From NCBI GenBank assembly GCA_023659785.1, contig JAGXOR010000092.1, positions 1 to 5,614 of the forward strand: 5,614 nucleotides of DNA, written 5' to 3'. The position numbers and the translations under genes were made by a program. This stretch comes from Methanomicrobia archaeon LH_S13 (GTDB taxonomy: Archaea > Halobacteriota > Syntropharchaeia > Alkanophagales > Methanospirareceae). The stretch's first letter is position 1, and each line of letters opens with the position of its first letter. The notes below the pieces were generated by a model that was not told where the DNA came from, did no database searches, and was given only the letters and a program-made list of their open reading frames with translations. Positions 1-5,405 of the stretch are shown here, piece by piece.

Positions 1-259
1 AAAGAATAGTTTCTTTGGTAAAGCTTTCTTTTCTAAAGAAAGGTTTGTCTATAACTTCAATATCGAGTTCTTTGCAGTTTTCTCGGATAATCCCTTTCGC
101 TGCCTCCGCCACCTCATCGAGCAATACCTTCCCGCGATACTTAGGGAAAAAAATAAAGAGATCTATCAGCAGTGACACCGTATGCCGGTCATGCTTGAGT
201 TCGTGCCTTGTTACCCTTTTAACGGAAAAAGTTCGATGATGTTGAGAAAACAAGTTCAT
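1..259 (-). pseudogene. tnpA: IS200/IS605-family TnpA transposase, N-terminal remnant
   Basis: An open frame runs from an ATG at 259 to the left edge of the window with no stop, about 86 codons. Residues roughly 15-70 read like the N-terminal half of archaeal IS200-type Y1 (HUH) transposases: a HxLKHDRHTVSLL stretch, then FPKYRGKVLLDEVAEAA, then RENCKELDIEVID. In the family this block is followed within a few residues by the HUH metal-binding motif (typically DHVHLF). Here IEVID is instead followed by a Lys/Phe/Arg-rich stretch (KPFFRKESF) without His pairs, so similarity stops near position 50. The catalytic half, including HUH and the Tyr, is therefore absent or displaced. Intact TnpA is about 130-150 residues and makes single-strand cuts at hairpin ends of the element. 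I infer a truncated copy; the window edge prevents seeing whether the missing part lies further left. Confidence 0.7.
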
Positions 260-295
260 TTAAAAGAAATCGAACTCGAAAATCTTGTATCTTGT

Positions 296-306
296 ATTAT
301 AAAAGC
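296..306 (-). promoter_or_regulatory. Candidate TATA element upstream of tnpA remnant
   Basis: On the minus strand this reads GCTTTTATAAT, a fair archaeal TATA box. Its centre is about 40 bases before the ATG at 259, which would allow a short leader. A second AT-rich match lies just upstream (312-322). Neither has a convincing BRE. This is inferred from position and composition only. Confidence 0.3.
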
Positions 307-431
307 AAAGCGATTTTATAGATAAACATAGAAAATTACGGTAGGGAGTTGTCAAGATGATAAGCAAATCATTACTCCCCACCATTACTATTTATATACT
401 TAAGATATATCGTATCCTCTCCAAATTGATT

Positions 432-467
432 GGTAATGGAGTGAAGATACACTACTTCACAGTTACC
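432..467. repeat. Two-step imperfect hairpin
   Basis: An outer arm pair GGTAA (432-436) / TTACC (463-467) encloses a perfect inner pair GTGAAG (441-446) / CTTCAC (455-460) with an 8-base loop. It lies about 105 bases beyond the IS66-type stop and 173 bases upstream of the tnpA start. IS200/IS605 elements end in subterminal hairpins recognised by TnpA, so it could be such an end. It could equally be a transcription terminator for the IS66-type gene. Confidence 0.45.
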
Positions 468-571
468 CCCAGGTTGAACATACCATTCAGTCATACACGG
501 AGGATCAATATTCTACTGCACTACGCGATATTTTCTGGAGAATATACCACGTCCAACATACCGCCTTCACC

Positions 572-1204
572 CTAACCCGCATCGTAGTCTTTCTCCGGAA
601 ATCTCTTTGCCATAATCAGTTCCGCCAACGAAGGCAAGCGAAAACGTTTGCTGACCCGATCGTAGATATACGCATACGCACTCACACCTAACTTCTTCGC
701 CGTCTGAACGATCGTCAAAAAGGTATCATTTGCCTTTGTACCGTCTTCAGTCATGGTATGCAGGCTCACGTCACGCTTGCGAACCTGCGTTCTCGCACCC
801 AATTCCGCATCGTTGTTGTATAAAGGAAGTTCCGGGTGTTTCAACACCATCAAGAGTTCCGACTTCTTATCCTTACTCTTTGCAATCCGCTCATCCAGAG
901 CAGGATACCCCGTTTTGGAGGAAAACACCTGATCAAATTCTGCCGATAGTGCTTCCGCCTCCTCTTGAGGCGAATTTTCCCCGAACTCCGAGAGTTTTCG
1001 GAAATAATTCCAGTATTTGCACCGAAAATCATCGAGTTTTTCGCCGTGCACGGGCACCACGGGTCGCAACGTCTTGTAGTTTCGCCCATCATGAACCCAG
1101 CACAGCGCTTGATCGCGGGTAAGCAGCTTGTATTGGAATGCATCATCGCTCAAAAGGACGTCCACTACTGGAAAGTCCGTTTGCTGGTGGTACGTACGCG
1201 GCAA
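572..1204 (-). pseudogene. IS66-type transposase, C-terminal part
   Basis: This 210-codon frame carries the second half of the DDE domain. LLSDDAFQYKLL holds the second catalytic Asp. LCWVHDGRNYKTLRPVVP is the typical IS66 block. LYNNDAELGARTQVRKRDVS holds the catalytic Glu. The end, with RFRLPSLAELI near the terminus, also matches family members, so the C terminus is natural. The apparent start (TTG at 1204, no ribosome binding site) is only the first possible start after the TAG at 1219-1217; the frame is open directly up to that TAG and continues above it to the poly-G run. It is therefore a fragment of a longer gene, not an independent protein. Confidence 0.8.
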
Positions 1205-1601
1205 TAGCAGCCGCTTCTATAATCCTTGTCCTTCTGATTTTGCCCTTACCCGGGTCAGGGAAGTAAGACGGTCTTTGTGAGGAGCCGTGAAGTACGCAGT
1301 GTAGTAGGGATTGCAAACGATCTGCGTATAGTGGTCCCCCCCCATGGACTCTGGAGCTAGTATCATCTATCTGCTGGTAATCAGTAGAGAGCAGCCCAGC
1401 CAGGAAAATATCCGCCTTCTCCCGATGGAACAGTAACAGTTCATTGTCCTTTGTAATAATGCGCGAAATCTTCGCTGGAGAGATATAAATCCTGAAATGT
1501 TTCTTTGCTTTTGATTTCTTCTCTTTTGGGATATTTTTTGATTTTCTTTCCTCCTCTGAAGAGATGTCTTCTAATATTTGTGTGACCTTTGATCGGTTCA
1601 T
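1143..1601 (-). pseudogene. IS66-type transposase, N-proximal part with frameshift
   Basis: Translation begins at ATG 1601. Residues about 1-36 are Lys/Glu-rich (starting MNRSKVTQILEDISSEEE) and not recognised. From about residue 40 the protein matches IS66-type transposases: ISPAKISRIITKDNE, then FHREKADIFLAGL, then YQQIDDTSSRVHGG, which carries the first catalytic Asp. At the eight-G run (1343-1336) the frame departs from the family; the remaining roughly 60 codons to the stop at 1143 are out-of-frame read-through. Deleting one G restores the family sequence. A TATA element about 27 bases before the ATG suggests this start may really be used, as a leaderless transcript. The N-terminal 100 or more residues of normal relatives are missing. 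Confidence 0.72.
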
Positions 1602-1620
1602 GGTAAAACCTTTTACTCAT

Positions 1621-1635
1621 TGGGTATATATCCCA
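1621..1635 (-). promoter_or_regulatory. TATA element of the IS66-type gene
   Basis: The minus strand reads TGGGATATATACCCA, with the AT core at 1625-1631 bracketed by matching GGG and CCC. The core centre is 27 bases before the A of the ATG at 1601, the archaeal TATA-to-start spacing, which would give a leaderless or nearly leaderless mRNA. The GGG/CCC arms make the box a short inverted repeat. No clear BRE is seen. Confidence 0.45.
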
Positions 1636-1737
1636 GTAGAAAGAAGGGTATAATAAAACTTTCGGTTTTGCATCGCTCAACAGTGATAGCATTATCGCTC
1701 TCAGGATAATTGCATTTTTGAGTTACCATTTAATTTG

Positions 1738-1752
1738 AAAAGGATACCTTTT
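1738..1752 (-). terminator. Possible weak terminator after the membrane-protein gene
   Basis: AAAAGG and CCTTTT form a perfect 6-bp stem around ATA, 25-39 bases beyond the stop of the gene at 1777. A short A/T-rich stem like this is weak, and archaeal termination often depends only on T-rich tracts. The remainder of 1602-1776 holds no gene that I can support. Confidence 0.25.
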
Positions 1753-1776
1753 TAGTTTGATTCTATCATCGTTTTT

Positions 1777-2055
1777 CTATTTATTACCGTTATATTTTCG
1801 CCAGCAATCCAATGCAAAGAATATGGCTACTGCAGTAAAAAATATATTTCCCAACAGGTGTATTGCATACCCTATTATTGGATTCATCCATGAAAATAAA
1901 GGATATGTTTTGATGAATTCAACCGTTAGAGCGGGCTCTAAAATGCTTACACTTGCTGTTATCAAAAACGATATAGCGAAAAACACCGAGATTATAAATC
2001 CAATTTGATACTTTATCATTTTTATTTCTTCTATTCGATTATTCAAATCCGCCAT
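1777..2055 (-). CDS. Small two-helix membrane protein, function unknown
   Basis: This is a 92-codon frame. The protein has two hydrophobic segments, residues about 17-40 (from YQIGFIISVFFAIS) and about 58-83 (from NPIIGYAIHLLG to FFALDC), joined by a short loop containing EPALTVEFIKTYPLF, and ends in a basic tail (WRKYNGNK). I do not recognise the family. The ATG at 2055 lies inside the end of the nuclease gene, giving a 17-base overlap and no evident Shine-Dalgarno site. A second ATG at residue 13 (2019) follows a purine-rich GAAGAA and would remove the overlap and the charged N-terminus; it may be the true start. The overlap suggests co-transcription, and perhaps translational coupling, with the nuclease. 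The hydrophobic pattern argues for a real gene; the role is open. Confidence 0.6.
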   Translation of the reverse strand: MADLNNRIEEIKMIKYQIGFIISVFFAISFLITASVSILEPALTVEFIKTYPLFSWMNPIIGYAIHLLGNIFFTAVAIFFALDCWRKYNGNK

Positions 2056-2914
2056 AACTGTAGCTTATTACTAAATTGCCATTTATATCCCTTAAATAAA
2101 GCGTATCTCCTTTATTATTCCATATTGCATTACATCGGTAACCGCTACTGTCCCAGTACAATTCTGTTGTTGTATCTTTGCCGGCACCCGTATATAGCGT
2201 AACTATAGCACCACCAGCCAAGTCAAAATGTGGAAAAGTGTAGATATGGTTCGCTTCGTCTTTGACGGCCCAACCCGTCATATCAATAGATTCAGAGCAA
2301 GTATTTTTGAACGTAACATACTCATCGTTGAGATTATAGCAGTCATTGCCTTCCGCATTCCAATGAAAATAGAGAATGCCAATGCATTCAGATAAACCTT
2401 CTTCTGATGGTTGCCATATTCTTCTTTTAGCATTTTTAGCCTCTTCTTCAGCTTTTTCAAATTCGTCTGAATATTTCGTGTTTGGAGGGATAACGTAAAC
2501 GTTAGCATATCCTTCTCTAACCATCTCGAAGTTTACAAATGTATCATCAATATAAATATGCCTTAACAGCCTTCCATATTGGTCCTTATCCTCAGCATCC
2601 TTTTCCAACGTAACGGTTTTCCCTTCAATTAATTCCTTTAACCTATTTGTCGCTTCTTCGTAGTATGGTTGTCCCTTTTTTGGTGTATTAATCCCGAGCA
2701 ATCTGACTTTTTCACCACTTTGCAATTTTACGGTATCGCCGTCTATTACGTTGGATACAATCGCAGAAGTTATTTCTGGAGCTGGTGTGAGAGTTGCGGG
2801 TGGCAATGATGTTGGAGTAGATACGTGTTCTTCCTCTTTTAGGCATCCTGCAAACATCACGACCACTACGATCGCTATTATAGCTATCAAACCTGCTATT
2901 TTTCTCTCTTTCAT
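2039..2914 (-). CDS. Exported thermonuclease-like lipoprotein with lamin-tail domain
   Basis: This 291-residue protein starts with a basic N-terminus, a hydrophobic helix and a lipobox-like MFAGC (Cys24), followed by a Thr/Pro-rich linker to about 47. It is probably lipid-anchored outside the membrane. Residues about 50-168 form a staphylococcal-nuclease (SNc) domain: VIDGDTVKL (Asp60 = SNase Asp21), VRLLGINTP (Arg71 = Arg35) and DQYGRLL (Arg115 = Arg87). SNase Asp40 is Asn76 and the catalytic Glu43 is Lys79, so normal phosphodiester hydrolysis is doubtful. Residues about 177-289 resemble a lamin-tail (LTD) beta-sandwich, with EYVTFKNTC, MTGWAVKD and WNNKGDTLYLRDINGN. SNc plus LTD is a known pairing in exported nucleases. 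No strong Shine-Dalgarno site precedes ATG 2914; a TATA-like AGTATACA about 24 bases upstream may give a leaderless mRNA. Confidence 0.88.
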   Translation of the reverse strand: MKERKIAGLIAIIAIVVVVMFAGCLKEEEHVSTPTSLPPATLTPAPEITSAIVSNVIDGDTVKLQSGEKVRLLGINTPKKGQPYYEEATNRLKELIEGKTVTLEKDAEDKDQYGRLLRHIYIDDTFVNFEMVREGYANVYVIPPNTKYSDEFEKAEEEAKNAKRRIWQPSEEGLSECIGILYFHWNAEGNDCYNLNDEYVTFKNTCSESIDMTGWAVKDEANHIYTFPHFDLAGGAIVTLYTGAGKDTTTELYWDSSGYRCNAIWNNKGDTLYLRDINGNLVISYSYGGFE

Positions 2915-2943
2915 TTTTTGTACTTATATCTACCTGTATACTC

Positions 2944-2988
2944 TTAAAGCCCCAGCCACTCCACACTCGGAATGAATTGCGGGGCATC
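2944..2988 (-). repeat. Degenerate copy of the GATGCCCCG module
   Basis: The minus strand starts GATGCCCCG, then 26 bases, then GGGGCTTTAA. The copy at 3285-3329 has GATGCCCCG, 25 bases, then GGGGTTTAAG, so flanks and spacing are conserved although the hairpin has decayed here. It begins 30 bases after the stop of the short lipoprotein and ends 30 bases before the nuclease ATG. Duplication together with the downstream lipoprotein leader is a likely origin. Confidence 0.45.
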
Positions 2989-3024
2989 TATGTGTTTCAT
3001 TTCCTCCTTCGCCCGTTTCACCAT
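2944..3024 (-). CDS. Possible 26-residue ORF coupled to the short lipoprotein
   Basis: ATG at 3024 has a strong Shine-Dalgarno site, GGAGGA at 3036-3031, six bases upstream, and overlaps the TGA of the upstream lipoprotein gene (3020-3018) by seven bases. It encodes MVKRAKEEMK followed by HIDAPQFIPSVEWLGL. The site and overlap suggest translational coupling. Against it, the second half coincides with the inverted-repeat module at 2944-2988, so it may be chance. It could also be the frameshifted end of the lipoprotein, since both are rich in Lys and Glu. Function unknown. Confidence 0.3.
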   Translation of the reverse strand: MVKRAKEEMKHIDAPQFIPSVEWLGL

Positions 3025-3263
3025 ATATGCTCCTCCAATTTTTTCATTAAAACCTTTCTATTTTTAAGACTTAATTCAGTTAGTGTTTCTGGAGTTGGAG
3101 TGGCCTCCGGTGTTAATGTTGATATTGGCGTTGCGGTTTCAGCTGGTGGAGTAGTAGTTTCTGGAACTTTTGTTGGAGTTTCCTCTTCAACGCATCCCAA
3201 AAACATCGCCACCGCCACGATTGCTACTACGGCTATTAATCCAACTATGTTTTTTCTTTTCAT
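3018..3263 (-). CDS. Short lipoprotein, Thr/Pro-rich, no downstream domain
   Basis: This 81-residue protein starts MKRKNIVGLIAVVAIVAVAM and has a lipobox-like MFLGC with Cys24 as the predicted lipid-modified residue. Residues about 25-60 are an acidic Thr/Pro linker (repeated TP and PE), and the last 20 are basic, LSLKNRKVLMKKLEEH. The leader is very like that of the nuclease lipoprotein at 2914, with Cys at the same residue, so the two are probably related by duplication. No folded domain follows the linker, so this may be a truncated gene that has lost its functional domain, or a small surface lipoprotein in its own right. An AAGGAG Shine-Dalgarno site lies at 3279-3274, ten bases before the ATG. 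The stop overlaps the possible small ORF at 3024. Function unknown. Confidence 0.6.
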   Translation of the reverse strand: MKRKNIVGLIAVVAIVAVAMFLGCVEEETPTKVPETTTPPAETATPISTLTPEATPTPETLTELSLKNRKVLMKKLEEHIW

Positions 3264-3305
3264 TTTTTATCATCTCCTTTTAATACTTAAACCCCATCCT
3301 CGCCA

Positions 3306-3325
3306 CCCCGTTTTAAAAAACGGGG
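3306..3325. repeat. Perfect 9-bp hairpin in the GATGCCCCG module
   Basis: On the minus strand CCCCGTTTT and AAAACGGGG pair perfectly around two T's. It starts about 20 bases after the stop of the surface-protein gene (3346) and lies 43 bases before the lipoprotein ATG (3263), followed by GGGGTTTAAGTAT. It could be a terminator for the gene to the right, a regulatory leader for the gene to the left, or the end of an IS200/IS605-type non-autonomous element. The wider module spans 3285-3329. Confidence 0.6.
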
Positions 3326-3345
3326 CATCCTTGGTGTTATGGGCT

Positions 3346-3687
3346 TCAATTTTTTCTCCTTCTGATCTTGCTCATTGCAATAACGCTTAACAACCCTACT
3401 AATGCTATTATTCCGATTGGCGTTAGCGTTGGGACTCGTGCTACTGCAGTTGGAATTCCGGGTCCACCTTGGTCTACGATTACTCCATTCGCAACACTAT
3501 CATCGTCTCCTATTCCGCCATCGGTTAGTTGAATTGTTATAATATTGTCTCCGTCATTGCTGCCCATTGTTATTTGATACCAGCACTCTGGTTGTGGATT
3601 ATTTATTGAGCCATTTGGTCCGTATTTCCAGTATTGGGCTGTTGTTGGTATATCTTGTGGTAATGCAATTGTAATGTTTACAGTTTG
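3346..3687 (-). pseudogene. Segment 5: choice-of-anchor U domain and C-terminal anchor
   Basis: The frame is open from just after a TAG at 3690-3688 to the TGA at 3346. It begins TVNITIALPQDIPTTAQYW and contains GDNIITIQLTDGGIGDDDS followed by VANGVIVDQGGPG, the pattern of choice-of-anchor U domains found before surface-anchoring tails. The tail has VPTLTPIGIIALVGLL, a hydrophobic helix, then SKIRRRKN. This resembles IPTL-type CTERM sorting signals, which are processed by exosortase/archaeosortase-type enzymes; no such enzyme is visible here. A gene caller may start at ATG 3567, but the domain clearly continues upstream of it. Segment 4 joins near 3685. Confidence 0.7.
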
Positions 3688-4210
3688 CTACTGGCTCTCT
3701 CACTGTAACTGTTGTACTATCTACATCCTCGTTCCCATCATTATCAGTTACTTTAAGACTAATATTTCCAAAATATGCACTATTCCACGTTTTTGAGGGG
3801 GTTGCTCCGGTTGCATCATCAAATTCTCCATCATCATCAAAATCCCATTCATAGCTGACAATCGTGCCATCTAAATCATAAGAACCCATACCATCGAAGG
3901 TTATTGGAAGACCGACATATCCCAAGTAAGGCCCATTTGCATCTGCTATTGGTTTTGTTTTTATCTCTTCTAATGCCTCTAAAATAGCATCTACAACTTC
4001 ACTGGCATTTTCAGCCGTGAAAGCTTTACCTCCTGTCTGATTGGCTAATTCCTCAAATTTCTCTACGGTTCCCCCAATTTGTATTGGGTAAATAATTACC
4101 GGATCGGCATTCTCTGCAGCGGTTACTACTGAACTCAAAGTATAACCAGTGAAAAACGGATTCTCTCCAGTCAGCCCCTCCACTTGCACTAAGACTATTA
4201 ATAGCTGCAA
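3599..4210 (-). pseudogene. Segment 4: end of VWFA domain plus PKD domain
   Basis: Family-like sequence begins near 4168 with ENPFFTGYTLSSVVTAAENA. DPVIIYPIQIGG and FEELANQTGGKAF then complete the last strand and helix of a VWFA domain. From about 3960 to 3700 a PKD domain follows: ADANGPYLGYVGLPITFDG, SYDLDGTIVSYEWDFDDDG, and NISLKVTDNDGNEDVDSTT. After REPVA (near 3690) the frame runs into unrelated residues up to the stop at 3599, while segment 5 resumes family sequence in another frame. Residues upstream of 4170 in this frame are probably not genuine, and the nominal start at 4210 has no ribosome binding site. Confidence 0.7.
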
Positions 4211-4763
4211 TTATTGATGACCTATCAGTAGAAAATGGCAAGACATCATTAAATGGATAATCTGTTGACCCCCCATAAGGACTAACGGGGAAGTCCTTGT
4301 AATCCACCACAGCTATTCTGGCACCACGAATATCAGAAAGGACTTCATCAACAATCGCTGATGCTGAGGCTTTAGCTTCATCGATGTCATCCCACATACT
4401 TCCAGTAGTATCAATTGTGAAGATTAGGTCTAAAGAGATAGCACTGGGAATTACAACCACAACAGAACCACCTTGATCATTCATAGCTGCCAAAAATTCA
4501 CTATTGATGTAATACTTACTGTCACCACTATTTGTTCCTGGGTCATTACAAATTATATGTGTATCATTATAGCCTTTTACTACGACAAAATGTCCTCCTG
4601 AGTAACTATATCCTCTATTCGAAAGATAACCTGCTGTTACGGCTACAACAACGGGGTGACCAGCATTAATCTCTTGCTTTAGCCTATTTAAATCCCACCC
4701 ACTCGCTTTATAACTACTTGGAAATCCTGCATATCCCCGAGCTAATGCTTCAAGTTTGTTCCT
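4053..4763 (-). pseudogene. Segment 3: end of C39-like peptidase domain plus start of VWFA
   Basis: The frame opens after a TAA at 4766-4764 and has no natural start; ATG 4493 is internal. It begins KLEALARGYAGFPSSYKASG, then INAGHPVVVAVTAGYL. GGHFVVVKGYN carries the expected catalytic His and ICNDPGTNSGD the Asp of a C39-type (papain-like) peptidase domain. From about 4436 the VWFA domain starts: LIFTIDTTGSMWDDIDEA, with DTTGS in place of the DxSxS MIDAS, and ARIAVVDYKDFP. Family sequence stops at GGADWRESV near 4165, after which the frame runs on to a stop at 4053. The part of VWFA that would carry the remaining MIDAS residues is missing at this junction. Confidence 0.7.
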
Positions 4764-5035
4764 TTATAATAACAAAATACCATTAACGAGGATGCTTGTC
4801 CACACTTATTGGTTGCTGACCAAATCCCGGGTGGAACTTGAGCCTTGAACGGAACATTAAGTCTAAACTCAATATCAGCACCATAAAAATACCGAAGTAT
4901 CTGCGGATAGCTATAGCCATTGTCAGCTAATTCATTTGCCTGAACGTGGCCCATACAACCCCGATTATTGGGGAATTTTGAAGGTGGACTGGCCGTGTAG
5001 CCCAAAGATGTTTGTGTAATGTCATTTCCACTTTT
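4742..5035 (-). pseudogene. Segment 2: end of SpoIID-like domain plus start of C39-like peptidase
   Basis: The frame is open to about 5047; sequence that looks genuine starts near 5035 with SGNDITQTSLGYTASPPS. NNRGCMGHVQANELADNGYS and YPQILRYFYGADIEF match the C-terminal end of SpoIID/LytB-type domains, whose usual pattern is a GMSQ(W/Y)GA block followed by GYSYxxILxxYY. The next stretch, NVPFKAQVPPGIWS then NKCGQASSLMVFCYYKG, is the N-terminal end of a C39-like peptidase domain with the probable nucleophile Cys in CGQAS. Family sequence ends at about 4757 and the frame stops at 4742. There is no usable start (TTG 5005 has no Shine-Dalgarno site), so this is not an independent gene. Confidence 0.7.
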
Positions 5036-5358
5036 CCCTTCATGGACTCAGACGGTGCAGCACCATTCTCACAAGCTACGACTACAGGTAAATATTCGCT
5101 TTCCAAATTCAGCGTTTTGACCGTTCCATCACCGTATGCGAAGGTCTTCACTCTGATCGTAACGGAGCTACTTTCCGCAAGCTTAGAATCAGAAGTAATA
5201 GCAGTATCATAACTTACCACAATAGAGGATTGAGTATAATCATCCGGCACCTCATTCGAACGATCCGGTGCACCTTCAGCTACAACCGCTGGCATCACGC
5301 TCATCAAAATCCCCACTACAACCAAACAGCTCAATACCTTCATCATATTCTTTTGCAT
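4927..5358 (-). pseudogene. Segment 1: signal peptide and start of SpoIID-like domain
   Basis: ATG 5358 is the true gene start. It has AGGAGGT seven bases upstream and the N-terminus is a Sec signal peptide: MQKNMMKVL, a hydrophobic core, and AVVA at 24-27 before EGAP. Residues about 60-107 read as the beginning of a SpoIID domain: VTIRVKTFAYGDGTVKTLNL, then EYLPVVVACENGAAPSESMK. In complete proteins this is followed by the AQAVAARTYA-type helix and about 100 further residues, which are absent. After residue 107 (near 5036) the frame runs out into unrelated codons until the stop at 4927, overlapping segment 2. As it stands the gene would make a secreted protein of 143 residues without a complete domain. 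Confidence 0.75.
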
Positions 5359-5365
5359 GATTTTT

Positions 5366-5372
5366 ACCTCCT
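5366..5372 (-). promoter_or_regulatory. Strong Shine-Dalgarno site for the surface-protein gene
   Basis: AGGAGGT on the minus strand, seven bases before ATG 5358. It is the best ribosome binding site in the window and fixes the start of the broken surface-protein gene. Confidence 0.8.
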
Positions 5373-5405
5373 ATGTTTTGTTTTTCTTCTCTATTCAAAA
5401 CTATA

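Larger units (their letters stand above)
260..571. other. AT-rich gap between two transposase remnants, no gene seen
   Basis: I find no convincing gene in these 312 bases. The short open frame on the plus strand (357-575) has no Shine-Dalgarno site and no recognisable protein pattern. The gap holds a tandem near-repeat of CTTGTAT (284-297), a TTTATATA box at 391-398 that could serve either strand, a part-palindrome centred on CTTAAG at 399-404, and the two-step hairpin at 432-467. It probably includes the non-coding ends of both neighbouring insertion sequences, but I could not define terminal repeats or target duplications. Confidence 0.5.
572..1601 (-). mobile_element. IS66-type insertion sequence remnant (broken DDE transposase)
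   Basis: The two frames at 1143-1601 and 572-1204 are consecutive parts of one IS66-type transposase. Read with one G fewer in the eight-G run (1336-1343 as C on the plus strand), the protein continues from QIDDTSSRVHGG into DHYTQIVCNPYYTAYF and on to an in-frame TAG at 1219-1217, then resumes as the downstream frame. Catalytic motifs appear in family order: first Asp in QIDDT, second in LLSDDAFQ, Glu in NNDAELGAR. About 340 codons remain, against roughly 450-520 in complete relatives; the N-terminal zinc-finger/helical region is not recognisable. I could not find terminal inverted repeats or target-site duplications, so the true ends of the element are not defined and the coordinates mark only the coding remnant. 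Confidence 0.75.
3346..5358 (-). pseudogene. Broken multidomain surface protein: SpoIID, C39-like, VWFA, PKD, anchor
   Basis: Five frame segments in linear order read as one secreted protein. They encode a signal peptide, a SpoIID-like domain, a C39-like cysteine peptidase domain, a VWFA domain, a PKD domain, a choice-of-anchor U domain and a hydrophobic C-terminal anchor ending in basic residues. The frame changes at four junctions, near 5036, 4757, 4165 and 3685. At the first three, the middle of a domain appears to be missing, so these look like internal deletions rather than single-base slips. Between junctions the protein sequence is well preserved, which suggests recent loss or assembly error. 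The promoter, leader and Shine-Dalgarno site upstream of 5358 remain intact. An intact parent would probably be a cell-surface protein acting on or binding the envelope. The individual segments are listed separately. Confidence 0.75.

Noticed and set aside
357..575. Plus-strand open frame of 72 codons in the gap between the transposase remnants
   Set aside because: It has no Shine-Dalgarno site, no recognisable pattern, and overlaps the hairpin region and the IS66-type stop. It is most likely chance.
730..1122. Plus-strand 130-codon frame opposite the transposase
   Set aside because: It is antisense to well-conserved IS66 motifs and shows no domain or ribosome binding site.
1441..1692. Minus-strand 83-codon frame upstream of and overlapping the IS66-type start
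   Set aside because: It shares bases with the frame that clearly matches IS66-type transposase, has no family pattern of its own, and does not supply the missing N-terminus.
3306..3325. CRISPR-like or regulated array built from the hairpin copies
   Set aside because: There are only three diverged copies, separated by whole genes, without regular spacers.
2977..3390. Plus-strand 137-codon frame rich in Val, Gly and Ser
   Set aside because: It is the opposite strand of the Thr/Pro-rich lipoprotein and the inverted-repeat module; the low-complexity composition is a by-product of that linker.
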